Positions 1 through 7,478 of a stretch of DNA of 16,644 nucleotides are shown in pieces. The notes beneath the pieces are model-generated. The model was given only the letters and a program-made list of their open reading frames with translations. It was not told the origin of the DNA and did not search any database. Every line of letters starts with the position of its first letter. The stretch's first letter is position 1. Location of the stretch: contig JARICB010000141.1 of assembly GCA_029264225.1 (NCBI GenBank), forward strand, positions 1-16,644, given 5' to 3'. Position numbers and translations under genes: made by a program. This DNA is from Nocardioides sp. (GTDB lineage: Bacteria; Actinomycetota; Actinomycetes; Propionibacteriales; Nocardioidaceae).

Positions 1-777
1 TCGGAGAACGCCACGGCCGTCGATCCGTTCCTCGACGTCGAGGCGAAGAGCGAGATCACCCGCGCCTCCGATGCGATCGGCGTGCCGATCCTGGTCGGCG
101 GCATGGTCGACTCCCCGCGGCCGCAGGAGGTGCTCAACCAGGGGATCGTGTGGGAGCCCGGCCTTGGTGGCGGAGACCGCTACACGAAGCGACACCCCGT
201 GCCCTACGGCGAATACGTCCCCTACCGCGGAGCGTTCATCCCCGACACCTACGGCCAACTGGGACTGGTCCCGCGGGACATGGCCCGCGGAACCAGCCTG
301 GAGCCACTGCGGATCGCTGACCTGCGGCTCGCCGATGCCATCTGTTTCGACGTCGCCTACGACGACGTGATCTTGGGCCAGGTCTCGCGCGGGGGGCAAC
401 TGATCGCTGTCCAGACGAGCAACGCCATGTTCATCGACACCGCCCAGATCGGCCAGCAGTTCGAGATCAGCCGGTTGCGGGCGTTGGAGACCGGTCGATA
501 CGTCGTGGTAGCAGCGATCAACGGAGTCTCCGGCCTGATCGCGCCCGATGGGGAGGTGCTCCAGGCCGCCGACCCGCGAACGCAGGCCGTGCTCGTCGGC
601 GACGTTGCGCTGAGCGAGACGATCACGCCTGCGGTGGCCATGGGCCTGTGGCCCGGGCGGGTGCTGGTACCGCTCTCGATTGGTGGGATTTCGTGGGGTC
701 TCGTCCCGTATCGTCGTAGTCGGCGACCCGAGGTCGCCAGGCAGGCGACACCACGCTCGTCGGACCGAGACAACTGA
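1..777 (+). CDS. lnt: Apolipoprotein N-acyltransferase, C-terminal part (5' end outside window)
   Basis: Frame 1 is open from the first base, so this is the last 258 codons of a gene that begins upstream. Lnt is an inner-membrane enzyme that adds the third acyl chain to the N-terminal cysteine of lipoproteins, using a nitrilase-fold domain. That domain is visible here with its Glu-Lys-Cys triad: Glu at visible residue 2 (motif SENATA), Lys at residue 63 (YTKRHPVPYGEYVP) and Cys at residue 115 (AICFDVAYDD). The 52-residue Lys-to-Cys spacing equals that of E. coli Lnt (K335/C387). The closing hydrophobic stretch before the Arg-rich tail (about residues 215-236) fits the last membrane segment. 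The stop lies 10 bp before ppm1. In M. tuberculosis these two activities are one fused protein; here they are two genes. The N-terminal membrane segments lie outside the window. Confidence 0.92.
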   Translation, partial: SENATAVDPFLDVEAKSEITRASDAIGVPILVGGMVDSPRPQEVLNQGIVWEPGLGGGDRYTKRHPVPYGEYVPYRGAFIPDTYGQLGLVPRDMARGTSLEPLRIADLRLADAICFDVAYDDVILGQVSRGGQLIAVQTSNAMFIDTAQIGQQFEISRLRALETGRYVVVAAINGVSGLIAPDGEVLQAADPRTQAVLVGDVALSETITPAVAMGLWPGRVLVPLSIGGISWGLVPYRRSRRPEVARQATPRSSDRDN

Positions 778-787
778 AGGGGAATCG

Positions 788-1552
788 GTGGCAGTTGCGG
801 AGCTGGGTCGGATCGTGGTGGTGATCCCCACCTACAACGAAGCAACCAACCTGGAGTGGGTCGTGGCTCGGCTGCGGGCTGCCCAGCCAGATGTGGACGT
901 CCTGGTGGTCGACGACAATTCACCCGACGGCACGGGTGAGATCGCCGATCGGCTGGCTGCTGAGGATCCTGCCGTGCGAGTACTGCACCGCACCGCCAAA
1001 GGTGGCCTCGGTGCCGCCTACCTGCACGGTTTCACCCTCGCCCTCGAGCTTGGCTATGACGTGATCGGGGAGATGGATGCCGACGGTTCCCACCAGCCCG
1101 AGCAACTCGACCGGTTGCTGAGCGCCCTGCTCGACGCCGACCTGGTGATCGGCTCGCGCTATGTGCCCGGTGGATCGGTCCTCAACTGGCCGATGCGCCG
1201 CCAACTGCTCTCGCGGGGCGGCAACCTCTACGTCAGGCTGTTGCTGGGCATCCACGTTCGCGACGCCACGGCCGGCTACCGACTCTTTCGCCGCAGTACG
1301 CTGGAGAAGATTGATCTCGCCACCGTCACCTCGACCGGCTACGTCTTCCAGACCGACATGGCTTACCGGACCGTCGTCGCCGGAATGAAGGTCGTCGAGG
1401 TGCCGATCGACTTCATCGAGCGCGAGCGCGGCGAGTCCAAGATGAGTGGTCAGGTGGCGGGGGAGTCGTTGAAGAAGATCACGGTCTGGGGTCTGCGTGA
1501 GCGCCGAGAGCAGTTGCGCAGCAGCCGCCAGCACGGAAAGGACGCCCGATGA
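788..1552 (+). CDS. ppm1: Polyprenol monophosphomannose synthase (GT2 family)
   Basis: This 254-aa protein is a family-2 glycosyltransferase of the dolichol-phosphate-mannose synthase group. Such enzymes transfer mannose from GDP-mannose to polyprenyl phosphate on the cytoplasmic membrane face, supplying the donor for lipoglycan mannosylation and protein O-mannosylation. Visible motifs are the N-terminal VVVIPTYNEATN strand, DDNSPDGT at residues 42-49, the metal/nucleotide-binding DAD in GEMDADGSHQP at residues 97-99, and a C-terminal ERERGESKMSG segment typical of DPM synthases. No membrane segment is evident, as expected for the stand-alone actinobacterial form. The GTG start at 788 is chosen because a GAAGGGGA Shine-Dalgarno sits just upstream and the protein then begins directly at the GT2 fold. 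An ATG at 680 in the same frame would overlap lnt by about 100 bp. The stop overlaps fxsA by 4 bp (ATGA). Confidence 0.94.
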   Translation: MAVAELGRIVVVIPTYNEATNLEWVVARLRAAQPDVDVLVVDDNSPDGTGEIADRLAAEDPAVRVLHRTAKGGLGAAYLHGFTLALELGYDVIGEMDADGSHQPEQLDRLLSALLDADLVIGSRYVPGGSVLNWPMRRQLLSRGGNLYVRLLLGIHVRDATAGYRLFRRSTLEKIDLATVTSTGYVFQTDMAYRTVVAGMKVVEVPIDFIERERGESKMSGQVAGESLKKITVWGLRERREQLRSSRQHGKDAR

Positions 1553-2025
1553 CCACCAAGCGACGCCCGTTCCCGGTCTGGGTGCTGATCGCGCTGTTCG
1601 TCGTGGTTCCGCTGCTGGAGATCTTCGTGCTGATCCAGGTCGGCCAGGTGATCGGTCCGTGGTGGACCATCCTGCTGCTCATCGCCGACAGCATCCTGGG
1701 CACCTGGCTCATCCGACACGAGGGTGGGCGAGCCTGGTCCGCGCTGACTTCTGCGCTGGCCACGGGCACGATGCCGGCCAGGGAGATCGCCGACGGGGCG
1801 CTGATCCTGATCGGCGGCACGCTGATGATCAGCCCCGGCTTCGTCAGCGACCTGTTCGGCATCTTCTTGATTCTGCCGTTCACCCGCCCTGTGGCGCGCA
1901 CGTTCCTGACCCGGATGGTGTCTCGACGCCTGGTGGTGCACACCGCGGCGTACGACCCCAGCAACGCACAACGCCCCCACCCCGACCCGAACGGGTCAGT
2001 GGTGGAGGGCGAAGTGATCGACTGA
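1549..2025 (+). CDS. fxsA: FxsA-family membrane protein
   Basis: This 158-aa protein has the FxsA layout: hydrophobic segments at about residues 10-32, 36-54 and 80-115 (the last probably two closely packed helices), with the conserved turn ISPGFVSDLFGIFLILP followed by TRP. The first FxsA member, from E. coli, relieves F-plasmid exclusion of phage T7 when overproduced; its normal role is not established. The hydrophilic tail (about residues 140-158, ending VVEGEVID) is an actinobacterial-style acidic extension. Its ATG overlaps the ppm1 stop (ATGA), so translation is probably coupled and the gene is the last of the lnt-ppm1-fxsA operon. Only 17 bp separate it from the convergent rbpA, with no obvious terminator hairpin between them. 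Confidence 0.88.
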   Translation: MTTKRRPFPVWVLIALFVVVPLLEIFVLIQVGQVIGPWWTILLLIADSILGTWLIRHEGGRAWSALTSALATGTMPAREIADGALILIGGTLMISPGFVSDLFGIFLILPFTRPVARTFLTRMVSRRLVVHTAAYDPSNAQRPHPDPNGSVVEGEVID

Positions 2026-2042
2026 TCCCTACCGAAGCAGGA

Positions 2043-2429
2043 TCAGGCAGTTGCCTTGCGCTTCTTGGCATTGGCCCGGTGCAGGTGCGCCGGTCCGATC
2101 TCGCCGCCGCGAAGCAGCTCCAGACGCTCCTTCAGGATGTCCTCGAGCTCCTGGGTCGAACGCCTCTCCAAGAGCATGTCCCAGTGAGTACGCGCAGGCT
2201 TCTCGGTCTTTTCCTCGGGCTTGATGCCGGCTGTGCTGAGTGCCTTGGCCCCACAGCGGGGGCACTCCCAGACCGCGGGGACGTCGGCCTCGACCGACAT
2301 CGTGACCTCGAACTCGTGACTCTGCTCGCAGCGATATCCAACCTGCTGCCGAGCAGCGAACTCGATACCGCGCTCGTCCTCGAAGCTCTGGCCGCCGAGC
2401 CTTGCGCCGCGTAGTGTGCGCTCCGCCAT
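2043..2429 (-). CDS. rbpA: RNA polymerase-binding protein RbpA
   Basis: This 128-aa protein matches RbpA, an actinobacterial factor that binds RNA polymerase and the principal sigma factor, stabilises the open promoter complex, and has been linked to rifampicin tolerance in Streptomyces. The start MAERTLRGARLGG and the core FAARQQVGYRCEQSHEF are characteristic. Cys34, His38, Cys56 and Cys59 reproduce the zinc-ligand set described for the S. coelicolor protein. A basic linker and an amphipathic sigma-interaction helix (HWDMLLERRSTQELEDILKERLELLR) follow. The ATG at 2429 is preceded by a strong GGAGGT six bases upstream; an in-frame ATG 37 codons further upstream is not needed and adds residues unlike the family. 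rbpA lying beside ppm1/fxsA is an arrangement also known from other actinobacteria. Confidence 0.96.
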   Translation of the reverse strand: MAERTLRGARLGGQSFEDERGIEFAARQQVGYRCEQSHEFEVTMSVEADVPAVWECPRCGAKALSTAGIKPEEKTEKPARTHWDMLLERRSTQELEDILKERLELLRGGEIGPAHLHRANAKKRKATA

Positions 2430-2542
2430 TGAGCCACCTCCAGATGTGTGCTGACTTTCCCGAATGGTGAACGGGAGTGAGACGAACGGACGGGTGTGTC
2501 CTGACGCCGATTCGCTCGACGCCCTTTCGCCCGCTCCCATCT

Positions 2543-2548
2543 ACGGTA
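2543..2548 (-). promoter_or_regulatory. Possible -10 element for rbpA
   Basis: On the minus strand the hexamer TACCGT (context GCTACCGTAGAT) fits the actinobacterial TANNNT -10 pattern and would give a leader of about 105 nt before the rbpA start. No good -35 is found at 16-18 bp. The stress-sigma pattern GGAAT-N16-GTT known for rbpA in Streptomyces was looked for between 2430 and 2640 and not found. Evidence is weak. Confidence 0.25.
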
Positions 2549-2569
2549 GCGGGGTCGCCAAGGAAGGGC

Positions 2570-2605
2570 GGCATCCGTGGCGCAGGCCCCACCCCTGAGG
2601 ATGCC
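2570..2605 (-). terminator. Inverted repeat downstream of the MFS gene, possible terminator
   Basis: GGCATCC (2570-2576) is perfectly repeated in inverse at 2599-2605 (GGATGCC), with a nested GTGG/CCAC pair inside the 22-nt loop. It lies 41 bp beyond the stop of the minus-strand transporter gene and upstream of the likely rbpA promoter, a sensible place to end that transcript. There is no U-tract, so function is an inference. Confidence 0.3.
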
Positions 2606-2645
2606 CGCGCTACGGCGCTGCAGGCGTCCACGGGTGATCGAGATC

Positions 2646-4010
2646 TCACACCACCGCGGGCACCACGTTGCCGGCCTCGCGGATGCCACGCGCCGTGTCG
2701 ACGCGCAGGAGCAGCACCCCACCGATCACGAAGAAGGCGATCAGGGCGAAGATCGCGGGCCGGTAGGAGCCGGTGATGCTCAGCACGATGGCCAGGGTCG
2801 CCGTACCGAACCACGAGGTTCCGCGGTCCATCGCGTGGTAGAAGCTGAAGTATTCGGCTTCCTTGCCACGCGGGATGAACAACGAGAAGTACGACCTGGC
2901 GAGCGCCTGGGTTCCACCCAGCACGATGCCGATGGCCGCGCCCAGGACCAGGAACAACGTCACGTTCCCGGCGGGCATGACGAGCGCGACCGTGACGATC
3001 ACCATCCAGATGACCAGACCCATCAGGATCGTCTTCTTGGCACCGTGGCGCGCGGCCAGGCGTCCGAAGAGCAAGGCCCCGAAGAAGGCAACGAACTGCA
3101 CCATCAAGATGGTGGCGATCAGAATCGTCTGCGAGTGGCCCAGTTCCTCGGCGCCGTAGACCGAAGCCGACGCGATGACGGTCTGGATACCGTCGTTGAA
3201 GAACAGGTAGGCCACCAGGAAGGTCAGGGCCATCGGGTAGTTCTTCAGTTCGCGCAGGGTGACAGCGAGCTGACCGAAACTCCTGGCCACGACGTTGCCC
3301 TCGACGTGCTCCACGTCGGCCGGCTGATGATTCTTGAGACGTCGGAAAGGAATGATCGTGAACCCGGCCCACCACAGGGCGGCCGAGAGCATGCACAGTC
3401 GCGCTGCCAGGCCCTCCTCCAGACCGAGGGCTTCGTGGCCGAGGAAGACACCGAGGTTGAGCAGGAGGAGCAGTCCGCCACCGAGATAGCCGAAGGCCCA
3501 GCCGCGCGATGAGACGCGGTCGCGGTTGGCCTCGTCGGAGATGAGCGGCAGGATCGAGTCGTTGATGACCCCACCCGCGCCGAAGCACAGGTTTCCCATC
3601 ACGATGCCCACTGCCGCCAGTTGCCAGTTGTCGCCGGTGGCGAAGAAGATCAGCGACGCAAACCCGGCGCCGGTCCAGGCGAAGAACGCCAGCAGGCCCT
3701 TCTTGTTCGCCGTCCGGTCCGCATAGGCGCCCAGCAACGGCAGCAGCACTGCGGACAGCAGGGTAGCGGCCGTGATCAACCAGAAGAACAGGGATCCGGG
3801 GGGCATGGTGAAGGGCCCCACATCGAAGCGGCCGTTCTCACCGACCGCATTCTTGGCGAGGTTGATGAAGTAAGGGCCGAAGAAGACCGTGCCGATCGTG
3901 GTCGTGTAAGCGCTGTTGGCCCAGTCGTACCAGTACCAGGCCTTCTGTTCGCTTTCCTGCTCGAGCGGGTCCAGGTTGGCGATGCCGCTGGTGGCGTTGC
4001 GTTCGGTCAC
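2646..4010 (-). CDS. UMF1/Atg22-family MFS transporter
   Basis: This 454-aa, multi-spanning membrane protein of the major facilitator superfamily begins with the signature AWYWYDWANSAYTTT of the UMF1/Atg22 group, named after the fungal vacuolar amino-acid effluxer Atg22. About 12 hydrophobic segments can be counted, with MFS-type basic loops such as GAYADRTANKKG and GRLAARHGAKKT between helices. The substrate in bacteria is unknown; export of small organic molecules is a guess from the family. The GTG start at 4010 is chosen because GGGAGGA lies 7 bp upstream and the codon overlaps the preceding stop (GTGA). The ATG at 4025 has no ribosome-binding site. The coupling to the phosphodiesterase gene suggests co-expression, perhaps uptake or release of a phosphodiester breakdown product. 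Confidence 0.88.
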   Translation of the reverse strand: MTERNATSGIANLDPLEQESEQKAWYWYDWANSAYTTTIGTVFFGPYFINLAKNAVGENGRFDVGPFTMPPGSLFFWLITAATLLSAVLLPLLGAYADRTANKKGLLAFFAWTGAGFASLIFFATGDNWQLAAVGIVMGNLCFGAGGVINDSILPLISDEANRDRVSSRGWAFGYLGGGLLLLLNLGVFLGHEALGLEEGLAARLCMLSAALWWAGFTIIPFRRLKNHQPADVEHVEGNVVARSFGQLAVTLRELKNYPMALTFLVAYLFFNDGIQTVIASASVYGAEELGHSQTILIATILMVQFVAFFGALLFGRLAARHGAKKTILMGLVIWMVIVTVALVMPAGNVTLFLVLGAAIGIVLGGTQALARSYFSLFIPRGKEAEYFSFYHAMDRGTSWFGTATLAIVLSITGSYRPAIFALIAFFVIGGVLLLRVDTARGIREAGNVVPAVV

Positions 4011-4792
4011 GAGGGTTCCTCCCATTGGCCGCGGGAGCGCAGCACGTCGCTGAGTATGTCGGTGCGGTCGGTCATCAGCCCGTCGACACCACGATCGAGC
4101 AGTTCCAACATTTCGGTGGGCTCGTCGATGGTCCAGACGTGGACCTGGATCCCGTTGGCGTGCGCTCTGCGGATCAGACCCCGGGTTGCGAGCGTGATGC
4201 GCTTGTGGCGGTGGGGGATCTGGAGGGCATCGGGACCGTTGCGGGTGAGAAGTCGCGCGAGCCAGGCAGTGGGGGAGAGCACGTATGCGGCCACCTCGAG
4301 CGGATGGGCAGAGGTCGCCACCCGCCGGTCGGTGATCCTGCGGAACTCAACCAGCCGGCGGCGGGAGAAGGAGCCGACGAGCACCCGGTCCCACGCGCCG
4401 CGGGCGGCGATGAAGTCAGCGAGGGCTGGGCCCGCACCCGGCGACTTGATGTCGATGTTGAACCGTGCGCACGGGAAGGCCTCGAAGAGTTGACTCAGGG
4501 TCGGCACCCGTTCGCGGCCACCGATGAGTGCGGCCTGCACCTCGGCGTACGACGTCTGCGAGATGCTCCCGGTGCGATCGGTGACCCGATCGAGCACCTC
4601 GTCGTGAAAAGCGAGCAGCACACCGTCGATGGTGAGGTGGACGTCCGTCTCGAGGTAGAGGTAGCCCAGCGACACCGCATGTTGGAACGCGGCCATCGTG
4701 TTCTCCAACCCGGCGAGTTCGGGATGGAAGGCACCACCGCGATGCGCGAAGGCAAGAACACCTGCGTGGTCAAGGTAGGGACGGGCACTCAC
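4007..4792 (-). CDS. Glycerophosphodiester phosphodiesterase (GDPD family)
   Basis: This 261-aa enzyme carries the GDPD catalytic set: HRGG with catalytic His17 and Arg18, ENT at residues 30-32, metal ligands in LETDVH (Glu48, Asp50), the second catalytic His63 in FHDEVLDR, and a later acidic/Lys motif NIDIK at residues 112-116. The family hydrolyses glycerophosphodiesters to glycerol 3-phosphate and an alcohol. There is no signal peptide, so it is predicted cytoplasmic. The start is a GTG. The hexamer CATACT (4804-4799, minus strand) ends 6 bp before it and could be a -10 for a leaderless transcript, but a -35 is not apparent; read-through from the gene ending at 4836, 43 bp upstream, is also possible. 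Its stop overlaps the GTG of the transporter gene. Confidence 0.91.
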   Translation of the reverse strand: MSARPYLDHAGVLAFAHRGGAFHPELAGLENTMAAFQHAVSLGYLYLETDVHLTIDGVLLAFHDEVLDRVTDRTGSISQTSYAEVQAALIGGRERVPTLSQLFEAFPCARFNIDIKSPGAGPALADFIAARGAWDRVLVGSFSRRRLVEFRRITDRRVATSAHPLEVAAYVLSPTAWLARLLTRNGPDALQIPHRHKRITLATRGLIRRAHANGIQVHVWTIDEPTEMLELLDRGVDGLMTDRTDILSDVLRSRGQWEEPS

Positions 4793-4835
4793 GCGAGCAG
4801 TATGGCCTCAGGCGGGCATCCTGGATAGGAAACCC

Positions 4836-6362
4836 TCAGATGTCGCGGAAGGTCTCGATGTTGGCGCCCAACAGATTCAGGCGCTCGGCGAGGTCCTCGT
4901 AACCGCGGTGGATGACATAGGTCGAGCGGAGCACCGACGTGCCCTTGGAGGCCAGCATCGCCAACAGGATGACCACCGCAGGCCGCAGCGCCGGCGGGCA
5001 GACGATCTCGGCGCCCGACCAGTGGGTCGGCCCCTCCACGAGCACCCGGTGCGGGTCGAGGAGCTTGACCGTCGCGCCGAGCTTGTTCAGCTCGGTCAGG
5101 TAGATCGCGCGGTTCTCGTAGACCCAGTCGTGCAGCAGTGTCTGGCCCTCTGCCACTGCCGCGATCGCCGCGAAGAAGGGGAGGTTGTCGATGTTGAGGC
5201 CCGGGAACGGCATCGGGTGGATCTTGTCGAGTGGCGCCGTCAGGTCGCTGGCGTAGGTCGTGATGTCCACCAGCCGGGTGCTTGCGTTGGCGGCGACGTA
5301 TTCCTCAGTGCGCGAATAGCGGAAACCCATCTCCTCGAGCGTGGCCAGTTCGATCTCGAGAAACTCGATCGGCACTCGCTGGATGGTGATCGAGGACTTG
5401 GTCACGATGGCCGCCGTGAGCAGCGACATCGCCTCGATCGGGTCCTCCGAGGGGGAGTAGTCGACATCCATGTCGATCGTCTCGCACCCGGTGACGCGCA
5501 GCGTGGTGCTGCCGACGCCCTCGATCTGGACGCCCAACTTCTGGAGGTAGAAGCACAGGTCCTGGACCATGTAGTTGGACGAGGCATTGCGAATGACGGT
5601 GGTGCCCGTGTGCAGCGCGGCAGCCATCAGCGTGTTCTCGGTGACCGTGTCGCCTCGCTCGGTCAGCACGATCGGGCGCTGCGGCGCGACGAACCGGTCC
5701 ACCTCCGCGTGGTAGGAACCGTCGGTTGCCTTGACTTCGAGCCCGAACGGGCGCAACGCGCTCATATGGGGCTCCACCGTGCGGGTGCCGAGGTTGCAGC
5801 CGCCCGCGTAGGGCAGGTCGAAACTGTCGGCCAGGTGCAGCATCGGCCCCAGGAACATGATCACGGAGCGGGTACGTCGGGCCGCGTCCTCGTTGATGTT
5901 GGCCAGGTCGAGATGAGCCGGGGGGATGATCTCAAGATCGTTCTGCTCGTTCAGCCAGCGCGTCTGCACGCCGAGGGAGTTCAGCACCTCGAGTAGTCGG
6001 TTGACCTCCTCGATCCGCGCGACCTTGCGCAGCGTCGTACGTCCGCGGTTGAGCAGGGCGGCGCACAGCAGCGCCACCCCGGCGTTCTTGGAGGTCTTGA
6101 CCTCGATCGAGCCGGACAGCTGGGTCGGGCCGTTGACCCGCAGATGCGTCGGGCCGGCCCCCAGGGCGACGATCTCGGAGTCGAGAGCAGCCCCGATTCG
6201 CGCGAGCATCTCCAAGGAGAGGTTCTGGTGGCCCTTCTCGATCCGATTGATCGCGCTCTGGCTGGTGGCGAGCAGTTCGGCCAACTGGTGCTGGGTCAGG
6301 CCACGGTGCTTGCGAGCATCCCGAATGAGGTTGCCGATGCGCGCCTTGTAGTCCGTATCCAT
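4836..6362 (-). CDS. XRE helix-turn-helix fused to MurA-like enolpyruvyltransferase
   Basis: This 508-aa protein has two parts. Residues about 6-66 form an XRE/Cro-type HTH (RKHRGLTQHQLAELL then SQSAINRIEKG). Residues about 73-508 form a full EPSP-synthase/MurA fold. Residues matching E. coli MurA can be lined up: Lys92-Asn93 (SKN; K22/N23), Cys189 in YAGGCNLGTR (C115), Arg194 (R120), Asp392 in GLNIDN (D305), Arg460 (R371) and Arg486 in HRGYE (R397). MurA transfers enolpyruvate from PEP to UDP-GlcNAc in peptidoglycan synthesis, so catalysis looks possible, although the segment SPSEDPIEAMS replaces the usual PDRIEAGT. MurA alone is about 420 aa; the extra length is the HTH. The ATG at 6362 is preferred over the GTG at 6371 because it sits 7 nt after a -10 (TACCGT) and lacks a Shine-Dalgarno, implying a leaderless mRNA. 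Whether it is enzyme, regulator or both is not known. Confidence 0.9.
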   Translation of the reverse strand: MDTDYKARIGNLIRDARKHRGLTQHQLAELLATSQSAINRIEKGHQNLSLEMLARIGAALDSEIVALGAGPTHLRVNGPTQLSGSIEVKTSKNAGVALLCAALLNRGRTTLRKVARIEEVNRLLEVLNSLGVQTRWLNEQNDLEIIPPAHLDLANINEDAARRTRSVIMFLGPMLHLADSFDLPYAGGCNLGTRTVEPHMSALRPFGLEVKATDGSYHAEVDRFVAPQRPIVLTERGDTVTENTLMAAALHTGTTVIRNASSNYMVQDLCFYLQKLGVQIEGVGSTTLRVTGCETIDMDVDYSPSEDPIEAMSLLTAAIVTKSSITIQRVPIEFLEIELATLEEMGFRYSRTEEYVAANASTRLVDITTYASDLTAPLDKIHPMPFPGLNIDNLPFFAAIAAVAEGQTLLHDWVYENRAIYLTELNKLGATVKLLDPHRVLVEGPTHWSGAEIVCPPALRPAVVILLAMLASKGTSVLRSTYVIHRGYEDLAERLNLLGANIETFRDI

Positions 6363-6369
6363 GAAAAAC

Positions 6370-6397
6370 ACGGTATCTCAAATATGAGATACGACAA
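6370..6397 (-). promoter_or_regulatory. Leaderless promoter of the HTH-MurA gene
   Basis: On the minus strand, TTGTCG (6397-6392) and TACCGT (6375-6370) are separated by 16 bp. Seven bases after the -10 comes the A of the ATG at 6362, the expected initiation point for a leaderless transcript. The inverted repeat at 6373-6392 fills the spacer and overlaps the edges of both elements. Confidence 0.6.
6373..6392. promoter_or_regulatory. Perfect 20-bp inverted repeat, probable operator
   Basis: Arms GTATCTCA (6373-6380) and TGAGATAC (6385-6392) are exact inverse copies around the spacer AATA. The site lies between the -35 and -10 of the HTH-MurA gene, and a bound dimer there would block RNA polymerase. 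XRE-type proteins usually bind such dyads, so autorepression by the HTH domain encoded 10 bp away is the simplest inference. It may also affect the divergent dehydrogenase gene (start 6462), 70 bp to the right. The AT-richness of the site stands out from its surroundings. Confidence 0.7.
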
Positions 6398-6461
6398 GCG
6401 ACGGCGTGGCGGCGAGTCCTGTCACACCGACCGCACGCAGCGGCGTGCAAGGATCCCTGAC

Positions 6462-7478
6462 ATGCGAGCCACCACCATCCACGCCCCCGGCGACATCCGT
6501 GTCGAGGAGGTCCCGGACCCGGTCATCACCAAGCCCACCGACGCGATCATCAAGGTCACAGCCGGCTGCATCTGCGGCTCCGACCTGTGGCCCTACCGCG
6601 GCCACAACGACATCACCGCCGGTGACACCATCGGGCACGAATGCATCGGAGTGATCGAGGAAGTCGGCTCGGAGGTCACCGACTTCGCGGTCGGCGACTT
6701 CGTGATCGTGCCCTTCGACCACTGCGACAACACCTGCGCGCACTGCCGCTACGGCATGCAGTCGGCGTGCGTCAACCTCGGAATGACCGCCAGTGGGCAG
6801 GCCGAGTACGCCCTCGTGACCCAGGCCAACGGCTCCCTGGTCAAGACCGACGGCATGCCCGACGAGGCCCTGGTGCCGTCACTGTTGGCCCTCTCCGACG
6901 TCATGGCCACCGGTTGGCACGCCGCCGTCGCTGCCGGGGTTCGCAAGGGGGGCACCGTTGTGGTCGTCGGTGACGGCGCGGTCGGCCTCTGCGGCGTACT
7001 CGCTGCCGCCCAGATGGGTGCCGAGCGTGTCATCGCCATGTCGCGCCACGAGCCCCGTCAAGACATCGCTCGCCAGTTCGGTGCTACCGACATCGTCGCC
7101 GAGCGCGGCAGGGAGGGCGCGGCCCGGATCGCCGACCTTACCGAGGGAATCGGCGCAGATGCGGTGCTCGAATGCGTCGGCACCGACGACGCCATCAAAA
7201 CGGCCTTCGCGGTCGCCCGGCCCGGCTCGACGGTCGGCTTCGTCGGCGTGCCGCACGGAGTCGAACTGCCCGTGCGCAAGATGTTCCAGAAGAACGTCGG
7301 CATGGCCGGCGGCATGGCGCCAGTGCGCCGCTACCTGCCCGAACTACTCGAACTGACCCTGTCCGGGGCGATCAACCCCGGGCTCGTCTTCGACCTGACG
7401 TTGCCGCTCGAGGAGTCACCGGAGGGCTACCGCGCCATGGACGAGCGTCGCGCCATCAAGGTGCTCCTCCGACCGTGA
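6462..7478 (+). CDS. Zinc-dependent alcohol dehydrogenase (MDR superfamily)
   Basis: This 338-aa, predicted cytoplasmic oxidoreductase has the MDR pattern: catalytic-zinc ligands Cys38 (CICGSDLW) and His59-Glu60 (IGHECIG), a structural-zinc lobe with Cys88, Cys92, Cys95 and Cys103 (first spacing one residue longer than the usual CxxCxxC), and a Rossmann motif VVVVGDGAVGLCG for NAD(P). The strand after the Rossmann turn reads VIAMSRHEPR, with Ser-Arg where NAD enzymes usually have Asp, hinting at NADP preference. The substrate cannot be told from sequence. The ATG at 6462 has AAGGA about 9 bp upstream; the same frame stays open further left, but that part is antisense to the HTH-MurA gene. It is divergent from that gene and overlaps the next gene by GTGA. 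Confidence 0.93.
   Translation: MRATTIHAPGDIRVEEVPDPVITKPTDAIIKVTAGCICGSDLWPYRGHNDITAGDTIGHECIGVIEEVGSEVTDFAVGDFVIVPFDHCDNTCAHCRYGMQSACVNLGMTASGQAEYALVTQANGSLVKTDGMPDEALVPSLLALSDVMATGWHAAVAAGVRKGGTVVVVGDGAVGLCGVLAAAQMGAERVIAMSRHEPRQDIARQFGATDIVAERGREGAARIADLTEGIGADAVLECVGTDDAIKTAFAVARPGSTVGFVGVPHGVELPVRKMFQKNVGMAGGMAPVRRYLPELLELTLSGAINPGLVFDLTLPLEESPEGYRAMDERRAIKVLLRP

Noticed and set aside
2430..2645. A sigma-R type promoter for rbpA, as in Streptomyces
   Set aside because: No GGAAT-N16-GTT pair was found; GAAT near 2510 has no GTT at the right distance.
2029..3588. 519-codon minus-strand frame across rbpA and the MFS gene
   Set aside because: It is a shadow frame: rich in Arg, Gly and His, with no domain, running through two well-supported genes in another frame.
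4908..5996. 362-codon plus-strand frame opposite the HTH-MurA gene
   Set aside because: It is the antisense frame of a gene with clear conserved motifs; its Arg/His/Val-rich composition is typical of GC-rich shadows.
6371..6371. GTG at 6371 as the start of the HTH-MurA gene
   Set aside because: It overlaps the -10 element and lacks a ribosome-binding site; the ATG at 6362 fits the leaderless promoter.
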